The notes: a model not told the origin generated them from the letters alone. A stretch of DNA of 64,000 bases from [Limnothrix rosea] IAM M-220 (GCF_001904615.1 NZ_MRBY01000007.1:1-64000), one strand, 5' to 3'; shown: positions 52,264 through 60,623, counted from the first letter of the stretch. Made by a program: numbers and translations.

Positions 52264-52761
52264 AATCAAACACTGATCCGACACAAGCCTTCACCCAAAC
52301 ATGTCACCTTAGCAAATAAACCAGCGATACAAAATAGCATTTTAGAATAAACCCATCTTGCCTTAAATTTCCACGACCGGCAGAGCAGAAGGATCACCCC
52401 CATTTCCACTAAAAAATATCCACTAAGCACCCATGTTAAATGGAGATTTTCGCCCATGATTAATCGCTACCAGGAGAGCTATTGCATGGCACAAAAAAGA
52501 GATAACCAAGACCTATAAAATTAGTACAAAGACATTGGGATTCAAAATTGAAGATTTTTCAAAAGGTTTCATTTACTTCCCTCGAATTTTACAAATTCTT
52601 GACTTTTTAGCCCTAAACTCATTAGCTTTGACCCCAAAAAGATATCAACCTTTTTTGACACTTCAAAGACATACCATAGACTATTTTTTTACACTCAATA
52701 AAACCAAAAATTATGATACATTAAACAAACTTGATTTCTTTAGAAAATGGAGATCTCAATC
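52264..52761. other. Intergenic region with repeat and weak small frame
   Basis: About 500 bp with no convincing gene. On - a 63-codon frame (52266-52457) encodes a Leu-rich sequence with one or two hydrophobic segments but has no ribosome binding site; I regard it as doubtful. Copy B of the family I dispersed repeat occupies 52513-52631. AT-rich sequence with a GGAG at 52749-52752 leads into the duplicated exported protein gene. Confidence 0.45.
52513..52631 (+). repeat. Dispersed ~125-bp intergenic repeat, family I, copy B
   Basis: Matches 53404-53530 and the reverse complement of 26213-26340. Shared landmarks are TTAGTACAAAG, ATTTTTCAAAAGGTTTCAT, ACAAATTCTTGACTTTTTAG, CCCTAAACT and TTAGCTTTGA. 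This copy has no stop codon in the frame reading EDFSKGFIYFPRILQILDFL, whereas the other two copies do. Confidence 0.75.
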
Positions 52762-53301
52762 ATGAAACCAAGTGTCATAGGATTCACCCTGCTTCTAGCC
52801 GGAATCCTCACCCATGGATGCACCATTGCGAAAGCTCAAAACACCACCTTTTCCGGTAGAATCCAGCGAGTTTGGGAAGATGGATTTCAATTAGATACTG
52901 GCAGTCGCTCCATCAATGTTGACTCAGATGATATCTGCGGAGACCACACAGCCCACCATATTTCAGAAGGCCAACAAGTCACTGTATCTGGGGAATTTGA
53001 TGGAGGAGAATTCTACGCTTTCTCCATTCAAGATACTCAGGGAAAAGCCCTTGATGGATGCGCCATTACAAAGGTTCAAAACACCACCTTTTCCGGTAGA
53101 ATCCAGCGAGTTTGGGAAGATGGATTTCAATTAGATACTGGCAGTCGCTCCATCAATGTTGACTCAGATGATATCTGCGGAGACCACACAGCCCACCATA
53201 TTTCAGAAAGCCAACAAGTCACTGTATCTGGGGAATTTGATGGAGGAGAGTTTGACGCTTTCTCCATTCAAGATACTCAGGGAAAAGCCCTTTGTCGATA
53301 G
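52762..53301 (+). CDS. Exported protein made of two nearly identical 80-residue repeats
   Basis: ATG 52762 is preferred over 52747 because GGAG (52749-52752) sits nine bases upstream. The 179-residue product has a signal peptide (MKPSVIGFTLLLAGILTHGC) with possible cleavage at AKA before Q. Two copies of an 80-residue unit follow, encoded by DNA repeated with a period of exactly 240 bp and only a handful of differences. Each unit (TFSGRIQRVWEDGFQLDTG ... VTVSGEFDGG) has the strand pattern of a small OB-fold domain such as DUF5666. Conserved Cys and DHTAHH in each unit could bind metal. Function unknown; flanked on both sides by family I repeats. Confidence 0.75.
   Translation: MKPSVIGFTLLLAGILTHGCTIAKAQNTTFSGRIQRVWEDGFQLDTGSRSINVDSDDICGDHTAHHISEGQQVTVSGEFDGGEFYAFSIQDTQGKALDGCAITKVQNTTFSGRIQRVWEDGFQLDTGSRSINVDSDDICGDHTAHHISESQQVTVSGEFDGGEFDAFSIQDTQGKALCR
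52815..53290 (+). repeat. 240-bp tandem duplication inside the exported protein gene
   Basis: Positions x and x+240 match almost perfectly from about 52815 to 53050. The 60 bases at 52861-52920 and 53101-53160 are identical. Differences are one base near 52969/53209, three bases around 53010-53015/53250-53255, and a few at the repeat start. The reading frame is kept because 240 is divisible by three. Very low divergence means recent duplication or ongoing gene conversion. Confidence 0.93.
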
Positions 53302-53603
53302 AAATTTTAGAAAACTAAAAACTTGATGTAACGATTTTTTCTAGGGAAATTAGTCTCTTCATGGGGCTGAATTCTCTTTTTTTATTGCTCTAGAATTAAT
53401 AATCTAGGCTAACAAGATCAGTACAAAGGCTTTGGAGTTTAAAGGTTGGGGATTTTTTAAAGGGTTTTGTTTGCTTTCCTAGAATTTCATAAATCTCCGA
53501 TTTTTTAGCCCTAAACTGATTGGCTTTGATTCTGGTTTTAATGGCCATCAAACTAATAAATTCCCAAACTTTGATTCATAGAGTAGCAAACGCAAAGTGA
53601 CGA
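53302..53603. other. Intergenic region with repeat copy A
   Basis: A 302-bp gene-free stretch downstream of the duplicated gene and of the DUF1772 gene (convergent). It is dominated by copy A of the family I repeat at 53404-53530. AT-rich sequence fills the rest. No terminator hairpin is clear. Confidence 0.5.
53404..53530 (+). repeat. Dispersed ~125-bp intergenic repeat, family I, copy A
   Basis: Third copy, only ~770 bp from copy B and in the same orientation, bracketing the exported-protein gene. It starts TAGGCTAACAAGATCAGTAC and ends GATTGGCTTTGAT. It agrees with copy C slightly better than with copy B (GGGGATTTTT, TTTTGTTTGC, AAATCTCCGA). The conserved frame is broken here by two stops. 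Confidence 0.75.
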
Positions 53604-54086
53604 TTATCGGGCGATCGCAAAGCAGATAGAGGCCAGCATTCCGGCAATGGTGCGCACATGATTCCACAATGTCCAATTTTTGAGAAAGCGCGTCCAAAGT
53701 GTAAAGCTTTCATTGCTATTGGGATTGACGACAGCGAGAGCGTCATTTAGCGGAATATTTCCGGCAATGGTTACGCCAATGGTGCCAATGAGATAGAGCA
53801 AACTGCCCATCAATAAGTAGCTGGAACTTGGATGGCTCCAATCTCGGAGGGCGGCGATCGCCAAAATAATTGACGCAATTGCAGGTAAAAAAAACGCTGC
53901 CATAAATAACGGATTAATTACCGTAATGTTGATCGATTGCATGGTTGCAATACCGGATGCAGAGGGTTGTTCACCGAGGGCTGCCATCACAAAGGTGGAG
54001 AAGGCGTAGAAAATACCGCCACTAACCGCACAGCCTACCGCCGCGAAAAGGATGAGGGGCGATCGCCAAGTTTGAAAGAGTTCCAT
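53604..54086 (-). CDS. DUF1772 (anthrone-oxygenase-like) membrane protein
   Basis: A 160-residue four-helix membrane protein. The first helix contains AVGCAVSGGIFYAFSTFVM and the last part has LKNWTLWNHVRTIAGMLAS, both typical of DUF1772, a family that includes anthrone oxygenases. Whether it is an enzyme here is unknown. It is 49 bp downstream of an NmrA-like gene on the same strand, in a pair that is divergent from an AraC regulator. Confidence 0.8.
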   Translation of the reverse strand: MELFQTWRSPLILFAAVGCAVSGGIFYAFSTFVMAALGEQPSASGIATMQSINITVINPLFMAAFFLPAIASIILAIAALRDWSHPSSSYLLMGSLLYLIGTIGVTIAGNIPLNDALAVVNPNSNESFTLWTRFLKNWTLWNHVRTIAGMLASICFAIAR

Positions 54087-54135
54087 AATATTCCTCGAAA
54101 ATAATGTGATCTAAAAATTGTGTAAATGCTTGGTT

Positions 54136-54765
54136 TTAGTAAGACAAGCCCGGCGTTTTGCCGATGTAGAGCGTATTGGTGAGCTGCTGCAAAAGGAAAT
54201 CTGCCACATCTGCCGTGGAGATTTTGAGCGTGATAGTGCGATCATCTGTGGGAAAACCATGGCGATAATTTCCCGTGCGATCGCCATCGATAAAAGCGCT
54301 GGGACGCACAATTGTCCAATCAAGCGGACTCTGCGCCACAAGCTCTTCTTGAACGAGATGATCCGCAAAAACCTTACGGAGAAGGAAGCCAAACATGACA
54401 TATTTCCAGTAGAAATCGAGATTATTCCAGCTTTCACCCGCCCCGAGCGTGGACTGACAAATGAGGCGACGCACCCCAGTTTTTTCCATCGCTTGGATAA
54501 TATTGCGAGTGCCTTCCGAGCGCACATTGCCAGACAATTTTTTGCCCGAACCCAGCACACAAACCACCGCATCTTGTCCGGCGATCGCCTGCTCAACAGT
54601 GGGAAAATCCATCACATCCCCCGCAAAAAGTTGCAAGTTTTCTTGGCGGAGATTGAGCTTTTCAGGATGGCGGGAAAACGCCGTAACTTGATGACCTTCC
54701 TCTAATGCTTGGGTGACGACCTTACAACCCACTGTACCTGTTGCGCCGAAAATAACGAGTTTCAT
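54136..54765 (-). CDS. NAD(P)-binding atypical SDR (NmrA-like)
   Basis: A 209-residue Rossmann protein. It starts MKLVIFGATGTVGCKVVTQAL with the GxxGxxG NAD(P)-binding loop, followed by FSRHPEKL and VVCVLGSG, then the later RRLICQSTLGAG and DWTIVRPSAFIDG. It has the NmrA/flavin-reductase-like pattern without the classical Tyr-x3-Lys catalytic pair. It may reduce a small molecule or sense NADP(H). It is probably co-transcribed with the DUF1772 gene and regulated by the divergent AraC protein. Confidence 0.82.
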   Translation of the reverse strand: MKLVIFGATGTVGCKVVTQALEEGHQVTAFSRHPEKLNLRQENLQLFAGDVMDFPTVEQAIAGQDAVVCVLGSGKKLSGNVRSEGTRNIIQAMEKTGVRRLICQSTLGAGESWNNLDFYWKYVMFGFLLRKVFADHLVQEELVAQSPLDWTIVRPSAFIDGDRTGNYRHGFPTDDRTITLKISTADVADFLLQQLTNTLYIGKTPGLSY

Positions 54766-54936
54766 TTGTGTTTACCTGTCGTTGAACTTGACACTTTCAG
54801 ATTAGGCAAAACAATTGTTTGAAACTTGCAGATTCTTGTGGAACTATCACGATCTTGCGACAAGTTTTTTGCTGCGGTGGCATGCAAACATCGAGAAGCC
54901 CTTTACAATCGAGGCAAGACGAACGGCATTGGTGCA

Positions 54937-55809
54937 ATGAATAGTCCTTCTTCCGAGCCAGACCAAGGCAATTTTTTCTTCCATTCATCCGACGAAACCC
55001 AGAGCTGGCAAAACATCCAGCTTTCTCATATGCGCCATCCCGCCGGAGAATGCGACTCAACCGCGCCGAATGATCACATTCTCTCTCTATCACTAGCGCC
55101 CCGCCCTGTGCATCTATTGCAAAAACAAGACGACAAAACCTATACGGGAATGTATGGCAAAGGCGACATGGTTATCACCCCAGCCCAATCTCGATTTTTT
55201 GCGCGCTGGGAAACCGACGATCATCTTTTGCAAATTCGTCTCAGCGATCAATTTCTTCGCACTGTCGCCACAGAAAGCCTCAATACTGACCCAGATCGTA
55301 TTTCCCTCATCACAGAATTTCGGACACGCAATACCCAAGTAGAGGCGATCGCCATGATGTTGCTAGCCGAATTAGAACAAAATCAGCCCAGTAGCCAACT
55401 GTATATTGACTCCCTCGCCAATATTTTCACCGTCAACTTACTGCGTCAATACACAACGAAAAAGCCCAAAATAAAAACCTATGAAGGCGGTTTACCTCCC
55501 CACCAACTGAGCCAAATTTTGGACTATATCGATAGCTCACTAGAACAAGATATTAAGCTAGCCGATCTCGCTCAACTATTAGATATGAGCCAATTTCATT
55601 TTGGTCGTTTGTTCAAACAATCTATTGGGCGATCGCCCTATCAATACCTCATTCAACAGCGAGTCGAACGGGCAAAAAGACTATTAAAAAATACCGATTA
55701 TTTAATTACAGATATCGCCCTAGAGTGCGGCTTCAATAGCCATAGTCACCTAACCAATAAATTCCGAAAAATGACAGGAATGACCCCAAAGGCTTTTCGA
55801 GTGAACTAA
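54937..55809 (+). CDS. AraC-family transcriptional regulator
   Basis: The frame extends upstream to a TTG at 54826, but ATG 54937 (MNSPSSEPDQ) is the first ATG and gives 290 residues. The N-terminal ~170 residues form an AraC-binding-type sensory domain. The C-terminus holds two helix-turn-helix motifs: LADLAQLLDMSQFHFGRLFK and ITDIALECGFNSHSHLTNKF, ending TGMTPKAFR. It is divergent from the NmrA-like/DUF1772 pair and probably controls it. The inducer is unknown. Confidence 0.85.
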   Translation: MNSPSSEPDQGNFFFHSSDETQSWQNIQLSHMRHPAGECDSTAPNDHILSLSLAPRPVHLLQKQDDKTYTGMYGKGDMVITPAQSRFFARWETDDHLLQIRLSDQFLRTVATESLNTDPDRISLITEFRTRNTQVEAIAMMLLAELEQNQPSSQLYIDSLANIFTVNLLRQYTTKKPKIKTYEGGLPPHQLSQILDYIDSSLEQDIKLADLAQLLDMSQFHFGRLFKQSIGRSPYQYLIQQRVERAKRLLKNTDYLITDIALECGFNSHSHLTNKFRKMTGMTPKAFRVN

Positions 55810-55893
55810 AACAGTAGGTAAAAGCTTGATTCCCTTAAATAGTATTTACTACAATCCGACGAACAACCCAACCACTCAGTAACCTCCTGTTTA

Positions 55894-56643
55894 ATGAAAG
55901 AAAAAAAACTGATAAGCCTATTCTCCGGAGCTGGTGGCATGGACATAGGATTTCATGCTGCTGGCTTCAGGACGGCTGTGGCTGTGGAACAAGACCCATC
56001 TTGCTGTAACACCTTGCGGCTAAATATGCCTAATACTCCAGTCATTGAAGGGGATATCACATCAATTACAACACGAACAATTCTAGAGGCTGCAAAGGTA
56101 AAGCCCCTTGAAATTGATTTGGTTATCGGAGGTCCTCCCTGTCAAAGTTTTAGTCTCGCAGGGAAACGTATGGGAATGGATGATCCAAGGGGAATGCTGG
56201 TACTCGAATTCTTGCGTGTGGTGAGAGAGGCACTACCGAAGTGTTTTGTTATGGAAAATGTCAAAGGCATGATCAACTGGTCTAAGGGTAAAGCTCTTGA
56301 GGCGATCATGGCAGAAGCATCGCAACCAATAAAATATGATGGAATGGAATATGAATACTCAGTCTCATATCATGTCCTGAACGCTGCTGATTTTGGCGCG
56401 CCACAATTTAGGGAAAGAGTCTTTGTTGTAGGTAATCGTTTAGGTAAGGTATTTCATTTTCCTGAACCGACTCATGGGTCTAGCGAGCAAGTGAGGCAGA
56501 CAGATCTCTTTGGGAAACAGCGAAAACCTTACAAAACTGTTCAAGACGCTATAGGTTGTCTTCCTGCTGCAAATCCCCCATCTGCAACAGCACTCAGAGT
56601 TTCACAAACGATAAAAGATAGAATTAAGAATCATGGATATTAA
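55894..56643 (+). CDS. Cytosine-5 DNA methyltransferase, alpha subunit (M.AquI-like)
   Basis: A 249-residue N-terminal half of a C5 methyltransferase. Motif I FSGAGGMDIGF is at 10-20, motif IV GGPPCQSFS holds catalytic C83, motif VI ENV is at 121-123, and motif VIII QFRERVFVVG follows. The chain stops after IKNHGY, before motifs IX and X, which are on the next gene. Its size (249) and that of its partner (139) match my memory of the split M.AquI of Agmenellum quadruplicatum, which recognises CYCGRG. The start of the beta gene overlaps its end by 11 bp. No HIP1 sites occur in this locus. Confidence 0.9.
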   Translation: MKEKKLISLFSGAGGMDIGFHAAGFRTAVAVEQDPSCCNTLRLNMPNTPVIEGDITSITTRTILEAAKVKPLEIDLVIGGPPCQSFSLAGKRMGMDDPRGMLVLEFLRVVREALPKCFVMENVKGMINWSKGKALEAIMAEASQPIKYDGMEYEYSVSYHVLNAADFGAPQFRERVFVVGNRLGKVFHFPEPTHGSSEQVRQTDLFGKQRKPYKTVQDAIGCLPAANPPSATALRVSQTIKDRIKNHGY

Positions 56644-57052
56644 AGATACGAATATAAAAAACCATGAGCAAACAGCCCATGCACCTTCTACGCTAGAAAA
56701 AATTCGTAAAGTCAAACAAGGCGGCAAACTATCAGATCAGACAAAGACATTTGGTTCAACGTATCGCAGGCTAGACCCGAACAAACCATCACCAACAGTC
56801 ACGCGCAGTGGTTATCGAGATTTTATTCATCCTTGTGAAGATCGAATGCTAACAGTGCGTGAACTGGCCTGTCTACAAACATTTCCCTTGGATTGGGAAT
56901 TTACAGGCACTCGACTTGATTCATACAGTAGCAAACGCAAAGTGACGATGACTCAGTTTGGACAAGTGGGGAATGCAGTACCGCCATTACTCGCTGAAGC
57001 TGTTGCTAAGGCAGTCAGTAAACAGCTATTAGAAGCAACCAATGAAGAATAA
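56633..57052 (+). CDS. Cytosine-5 DNA methyltransferase, beta subunit (M.AquI-like)
   Basis: The 139-residue C-terminal half. It begins with an IKD-TN-IKNH stretch that repeats the end of the alpha subunit, then HEQTAHAPSTLEKIR, motif IX RRLDPNKPSPTV at 45-56, LTVRELACLQTFP, and motif X QVGNAVPP around 111-118. Target-recognition sequence must be shared between the end of alpha and this subunit. Both subunits would assemble into one active methylase. It overlaps alpha and the following endonuclease gene by 11 bp each, implying translational coupling. Confidence 0.9.
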   Translation: MDIKDTNIKNHEQTAHAPSTLEKIRKVKQGGKLSDQTKTFGSTYRRLDPNKPSPTVTRSGYRDFIHPCEDRMLTVRELACLQTFPLDWEFTGTRLDSYSSKRKVTMTQFGQVGNAVPPLLAEAVAKAVSKQLLEATNEE

Positions 57053-57992
57053 TCAGTTTGTCAGTAACTCTGATGACCTTGTCACCACAAGAGATGCTCG
57101 CAGAAGCGGTTTCCTAGAATATGCCCTTCGCCGAAACAAAGAATCCCTGCCATTTATCGATAAAGCAAAAGCTCTGCGAGTATCCCTTGAGAACGAAACA
57201 AAATGTGCGGAAGATATTCTACAGCTTGCTGACCTCAGAGATACACTCATTGAAGCAGCGGGTGTATCTGTAAAAGCAAAAGCTCATCTTGATGACACAG
57301 ATAAAACTGAAATTCTTGCAGGCTTTGTTAAAGAGGTGCTTGCGCCCTGTGGCAATAAGTATATCGATGAGCTTATTTATCGCTACTTACTGACACTTGG
57401 GGATGCTCTCGGTGGCAGAATGCGAAACATTGTTGGTTCGATAGCAGAGGAAAAGTTCGTCAGATTTATTATTGCCCAACTACGGATACATAATATTGAA
57501 TTTGAGTTATTCCCAAAACGGTCAAAGTGGATTTCCAGCACGGATTATGTAGCTGGGATGGCTGCACGAACGAAAGCCTTAAGGTGGACAAAAAATACAT
57601 CGCATAGATCTATGATTTTCAATATCAATGTCCCGCAGGTCAAAAAGAATATTGATATTGTGTTATTAGACGACAAGATTGACGGAGTTACTTCCTCTAT
57701 TTTGGCTAATACCCTTAATGATGCGCAGAATTATCTTGCTATCGGTGAATTAAAGGGAGGAATAGATCCAGCTGGAGCAGATGAGCATTGGAAAACAGCA
57801 AATACAGCTCTTGGCAGAGTAAGAGACTCTTTCAAGACTAAAGTCCAGCTGTTTTTTATCGGAGCTGCGATAGAAAATAGTATGTCGTCAGAAATTTATG
57901 GACAGTGCCAAAAAGGTGAACTTAGTAATGCGGCAAATCTCACCGTCGATAACCAATTGTCTGCTCTGTGTGAGTGGTTAATAACTCAATAG
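57042..57992 (+). CDS. Type II restriction endonuclease, AvaI/BsoBI family (R.AquI-like)
   Basis: A 316-residue endonuclease, the usual size of AvaI (315) and BsoBI (323). The catalytic set resembles BsoBI: D205 in KNIDIVLLD, E236-x-K238 in GELKGG and H249 in DEHW. The E-x-K to His spacing equals that of BsoBI (E240, K242, H253, from memory). Expected recognition is CYCGRG with 4-base 5' overhangs, protected by the adjacent methylase. It is last in the tightly overlapping alpha-beta-R order, so the nuclease is translated after both methylase subunits. Confidence 0.85.
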   Translation: MKNNQFVSNSDDLVTTRDARRSGFLEYALRRNKESLPFIDKAKALRVSLENETKCAEDILQLADLRDTLIEAAGVSVKAKAHLDDTDKTEILAGFVKEVLAPCGNKYIDELIYRYLLTLGDALGGRMRNIVGSIAEEKFVRFIIAQLRIHNIEFELFPKRSKWISSTDYVAGMAARTKALRWTKNTSHRSMIFNINVPQVKKNIDIVLLDDKIDGVTSSILANTLNDAQNYLAIGELKGGIDPAGADEHWKTANTALGRVRDSFKTKVQLFFIGAAIENSMSSEIYGQCQKGELSNAANLTVDNQLSALCEWLITQ

Positions 57993-58109
57993 TAATCAAA
58001 ATTTTGTCGCCTTTATAGAATCTAGCTGCCTCACTAATCAAATACTCATTGAACTCCCATTTTTTTGATGCCTACTTAATCCGTTATTTCCCCAGAAAAG
58101 TTTATTGAG

Positions 58110-58625
58110 ATGAAAAGAGTTGCAGTTTTTGGCAATACTGGTGGCGGAAAATCAACACTTAGTAGACAGATTGCCGCAGCCTCAGGTTTGCCACTACATA
58201 TTTTAGACAAAGTCCAGTTTCAGCCTGGCGGTATTCCAGTTCCACCCGAAGAATTCCAGCAAGCACATCAAGAAATTCTCGATAGTGAAACATGGGTGAT
58301 TGATGGCTTTGGCAACCTCAAAATGCTTTGGCAACGGCTCGATATTGCCGACACTTTGGTCTATATAGATTTACCGATCTACATTCATTTTTGGTGGGTA
58401 ACGAAGCGGTTTATCACGGGCTATTTCAATCCACCTGAAGGTTGGCCAGAGAATAGTCCTCTCTGGAAAAGTTCGATGAATAGCTATAAAGTGCTTTACC
58501 TCTGCGAAAAACATCTCGCCCCTAAATATCGAGAATATGTGGAGAAAGCGAAACAGACTAAAGAAGTTCATCATCTGCGATCGCCCAAAGAGATCGCGAA
58601 ATTTATAGAATCTATAGACAATTAA
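58110..58625 (+). CDS. P-loop kinase-like protein (FlaR/adenylate-kinase-like)
   Basis: A 171-residue P-loop NTPase: Walker A GNTGGGKST at about 8-16, then LDKVQFQPGG, then WVIDGFGN in place of Walker B, as in the family annotated as topology-modulation protein FlaR. It is most likely a small nucleotide or metabolite kinase despite that name. It follows the restriction endonuclease by 117 bp and precedes an NAD(P)-binding protein by 19 bp. HIP1 sites reappear here, near its 3' end. Confidence 0.8.
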   Translation: MKRVAVFGNTGGGKSTLSRQIAAASGLPLHILDKVQFQPGGIPVPPEEFQQAHQEILDSETWVIDGFGNLKMLWQRLDIADTLVYIDLPIYIHFWWVTKRFITGYFNPPEGWPENSPLWKSSMNSYKVLYLCEKHLAPKYREYVEKAKQTKEVHHLRSPKEIAKFIESIDN

Positions 58626-58644
58626 TACTCGGTGATAAAAATAT

Positions 58645-59415
58645 ATGGTGACTTCTCTTAAGGTTTTAGTAACTGGTGCGACAGGACGGACTGGTTCCCT
58701 TGTGTTACAAAAATTGCAAGCGTTACCGGAGCAATTTACGGCGAAAGGTTTTGGGCGATCGCCGCAAAAAGCCAAAGAACTCTTTGGTTCTACGGAAAAT
58801 TTTTATTTTGGCAGCATCCTCAACCCCACTGATCTTGAAATGGCAATGATAGATTGTGATGCCTTAGTTATTTTGACGAGCGCCACGCCACAAATGAAAG
58901 CGCCACCCCAACCCGGACAACGCCCGGAATTTGCTTTTCCCGATGGTGAAATGCCAGAACAAATCGACTATCACGGTCAGGTAAATCAGATTAATGCGGC
59001 GAAAAAAGCGGGTGCGAAACACATCATTATCGTTGGCTCCATGGGCGGCACCGACGAAAATCATTTCCTCAATACCCTCGGCAATGGCAATATTTTGATC
59101 TGGAAGCGCAAGGCAGAACAATATCTCATCGACTCCGGCATTGACTACACCATCATTCGGGCAGGCGGTTTGCTGAACGAAGCAGGTGGCAAGCGAGAAC
59201 TCGTTGTCAGCAAAAATGATGTGCTGCTCAACGATACGCCGGCAGATGTGACCACAGCGATTCCCCGCGCAGATGTGGCAGAGGTTGTTGTCCAAGCTTT
59301 ACAGGAAGCCAATGCCCGTAATAAAGCCTTTGATGTGGTGTCAAAACCAGAAGGAACAGCACCAATTACCAATGATTTTGCTGCACTCTTTGCCCAGACC
59401 ACACCGGGTTTATAA
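58645..59415 (+). CDS. NAD(P)-binding atypical SDR (At5g02240-like)
   Basis: A 256-residue Rossmann protein. The dinucleotide loop is VTGATGRTGS near 10-19, then KHIIIVGSMGGTDENHFLN and YTIIRAGGLLNEAGG, all typical of the plant/cyanobacterial At5g02240-like group of atypical SDRs. Activity is unproven in the family. It is 19 bp after the kinase-like gene, so the two are probably co-transcribed. Confidence 0.84.
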   Translation: MVTSLKVLVTGATGRTGSLVLQKLQALPEQFTAKGFGRSPQKAKELFGSTENFYFGSILNPTDLEMAMIDCDALVILTSATPQMKAPPQPGQRPEFAFPDGEMPEQIDYHGQVNQINAAKKAGAKHIIIVGSMGGTDENHFLNTLGNGNILIWKRKAEQYLIDSGIDYTIIRAGGLLNEAGGKRELVVSKNDVLLNDTPADVTTAIPRADVAEVVVQALQEANARNKAFDVVSKPEGTAPITNDFAALFAQTTPGL

Positions 59416-59495
59416 GCAGAAAAAATAAGGGCGGCGATCGCCCCAACAAATAGCTAATATAAATCGATGACCTAAAAGATACGGGCTAATTTTCT

Positions 59496-60623
59496 GTGAA
59501 AGCTAAAACCTCTTTTTCGTTAAAAGATCAGCTTTTTAATGCCAAGAAAGTTGATTACTTAGCCAATTTAATTCAGAGAGTATTCCCAGCTTTTGAGACA
59601 AAAAAATTTCGTAACGATGTGATTGCCCCATTTCCATCCCTCGAATTAAAAGCCCGTATCGCCCACATCACCAATTGTCTCGAAATATATTTGCCGGACG
59701 ATTACATCGTTGCATTAGAAACTTTGCTGCGGGCACTGCCACCGGAGTTAGACCCAAACAAAACTGACGATGATTTTGGCGATTTCATTTTTGCACCACT
59801 TTCATTTTTCGTCGCGACCCATGGTTGCACAGAAGAATATTTGAACATTTCTCTAAATGCCCTCAAAACCATCACCAAACGCTTTTCTGCCGAAGATGCA
59901 ATTCGCTATTTTCTAAACGCGTTTCCCGACCAAACCTTAGACTTTCTCCTCGATTGCACCACCGATGAAAACTATCATGTGCGCCGCCTTGCCAGCGAAG
60001 GGACACGTCCAAAATTACCTTGGTCACAAAAACTAAGCTTGAATTACCGCCAACCGCTGCCCATTTTAGAAAATCTCTATGCCGATAATACGCGTTATGT
60101 CACCCGCTCTGTCGCCAATCATCTCAACGACATCAGTAAACTCGACGCGCCTTTAGTGATTCAGTTACTTCAAAAATGGCAGTCCAGCAAAGAACAATCT
60201 GCCGAAGAAATGGCGTTCATCACGAAACATAGTGTGAGGACATTATTAAAACAAAATCACCCAGATGCTCTTCAGCTAATGGGTTTTGGCGCTACACCAG
60301 AGATTGAAATCACCGAATTTTCGACGAGTACTCCCAAGGTCAGAATTGGTGAATCTTTTTTATTTTCCATCACGATTTATTCTCATAAACCCCAGAAACT
60401 CCTCATTGATTATTTGATGAAATATCCCAATACAGGAAAAAAACAATCCCAAAAAGTTTTTAAAATTAAGCAGTTAGAGTTAGTAGAAAATGAATCGGTT
60501 ACTCTACAAAAAACTCATCCCATGAGATTAATGACCACCAGACGACAAACCCTCGGCAAACATGATATTACCCTCCATATAAATGGTCAAGCCTTTGGCA
60601 ATTTAAGCTTTGAACTAATTTAG
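59496..60623 (+). CDS. DNA alkylation repair protein, AlkC-like
   Basis: A 375-residue protein starting with GTG at 59496. Residues ~1-270 are helical HEAT-like repeats (SLKDQLFNAKKVDYLANLI, RYVTRSVANHLNDISK) as in the AlkC/AlkD DNA glycosylases, which remove alkylated bases without base flipping. The last ~95 residues are beta-rich (VRIGESFLFSITIYSH) and fit the Ig-like domain found in some AlkC proteins. It converges with and overlaps the MscS gene by 9 bp at the 3' end. The family is fairly sure; substrate preference is not. Confidence 0.82.
   Translation: MKAKTSFSLKDQLFNAKKVDYLANLIQRVFPAFETKKFRNDVIAPFPSLELKARIAHITNCLEIYLPDDYIVALETLLRALPPELDPNKTDDDFGDFIFAPLSFFVATHGCTEEYLNISLNALKTITKRFSAEDAIRYFLNAFPDQTLDFLLDCTTDENYHVRRLASEGTRPKLPWSQKLSLNYRQPLPILENLYADNTRYVTRSVANHLNDISKLDAPLVIQLLQKWQSSKEQSAEEMAFITKHSVRTLLKQNHPDALQLMGFGATPEIEITEFSTSTPKVRIGESFLFSITIYSHKPQKLLIDYLMKYPNTGKKQSQKVFKIKQLELVENESVTLQKTHPMRLMTTRRQTLGKHDITLHINGQAFGNLSFELI

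Noticed and set aside
52266-52457. 63-codon hydrophobic - frame as a gene
   Set aside because: No ribosome binding site, no family, and it lies in a repeat-rich intergenic region; kept only as a remark in the intergenic entry.
54118-54705. 195-codon + frame and 161-codon - frame overlapping the NmrA-like gene
   Set aside because: No recognisable motifs. The NmrA-like frame explains the same DNA with a clear nucleotide-binding loop.
56614-56666. Methylase split as a sequencing frameshift or pseudogene
   Set aside because: The two parts overlap with a good start codon, sizes match the known two-gene M.AquI, and the junction contains a duplicated peptide rather than a single-base change.
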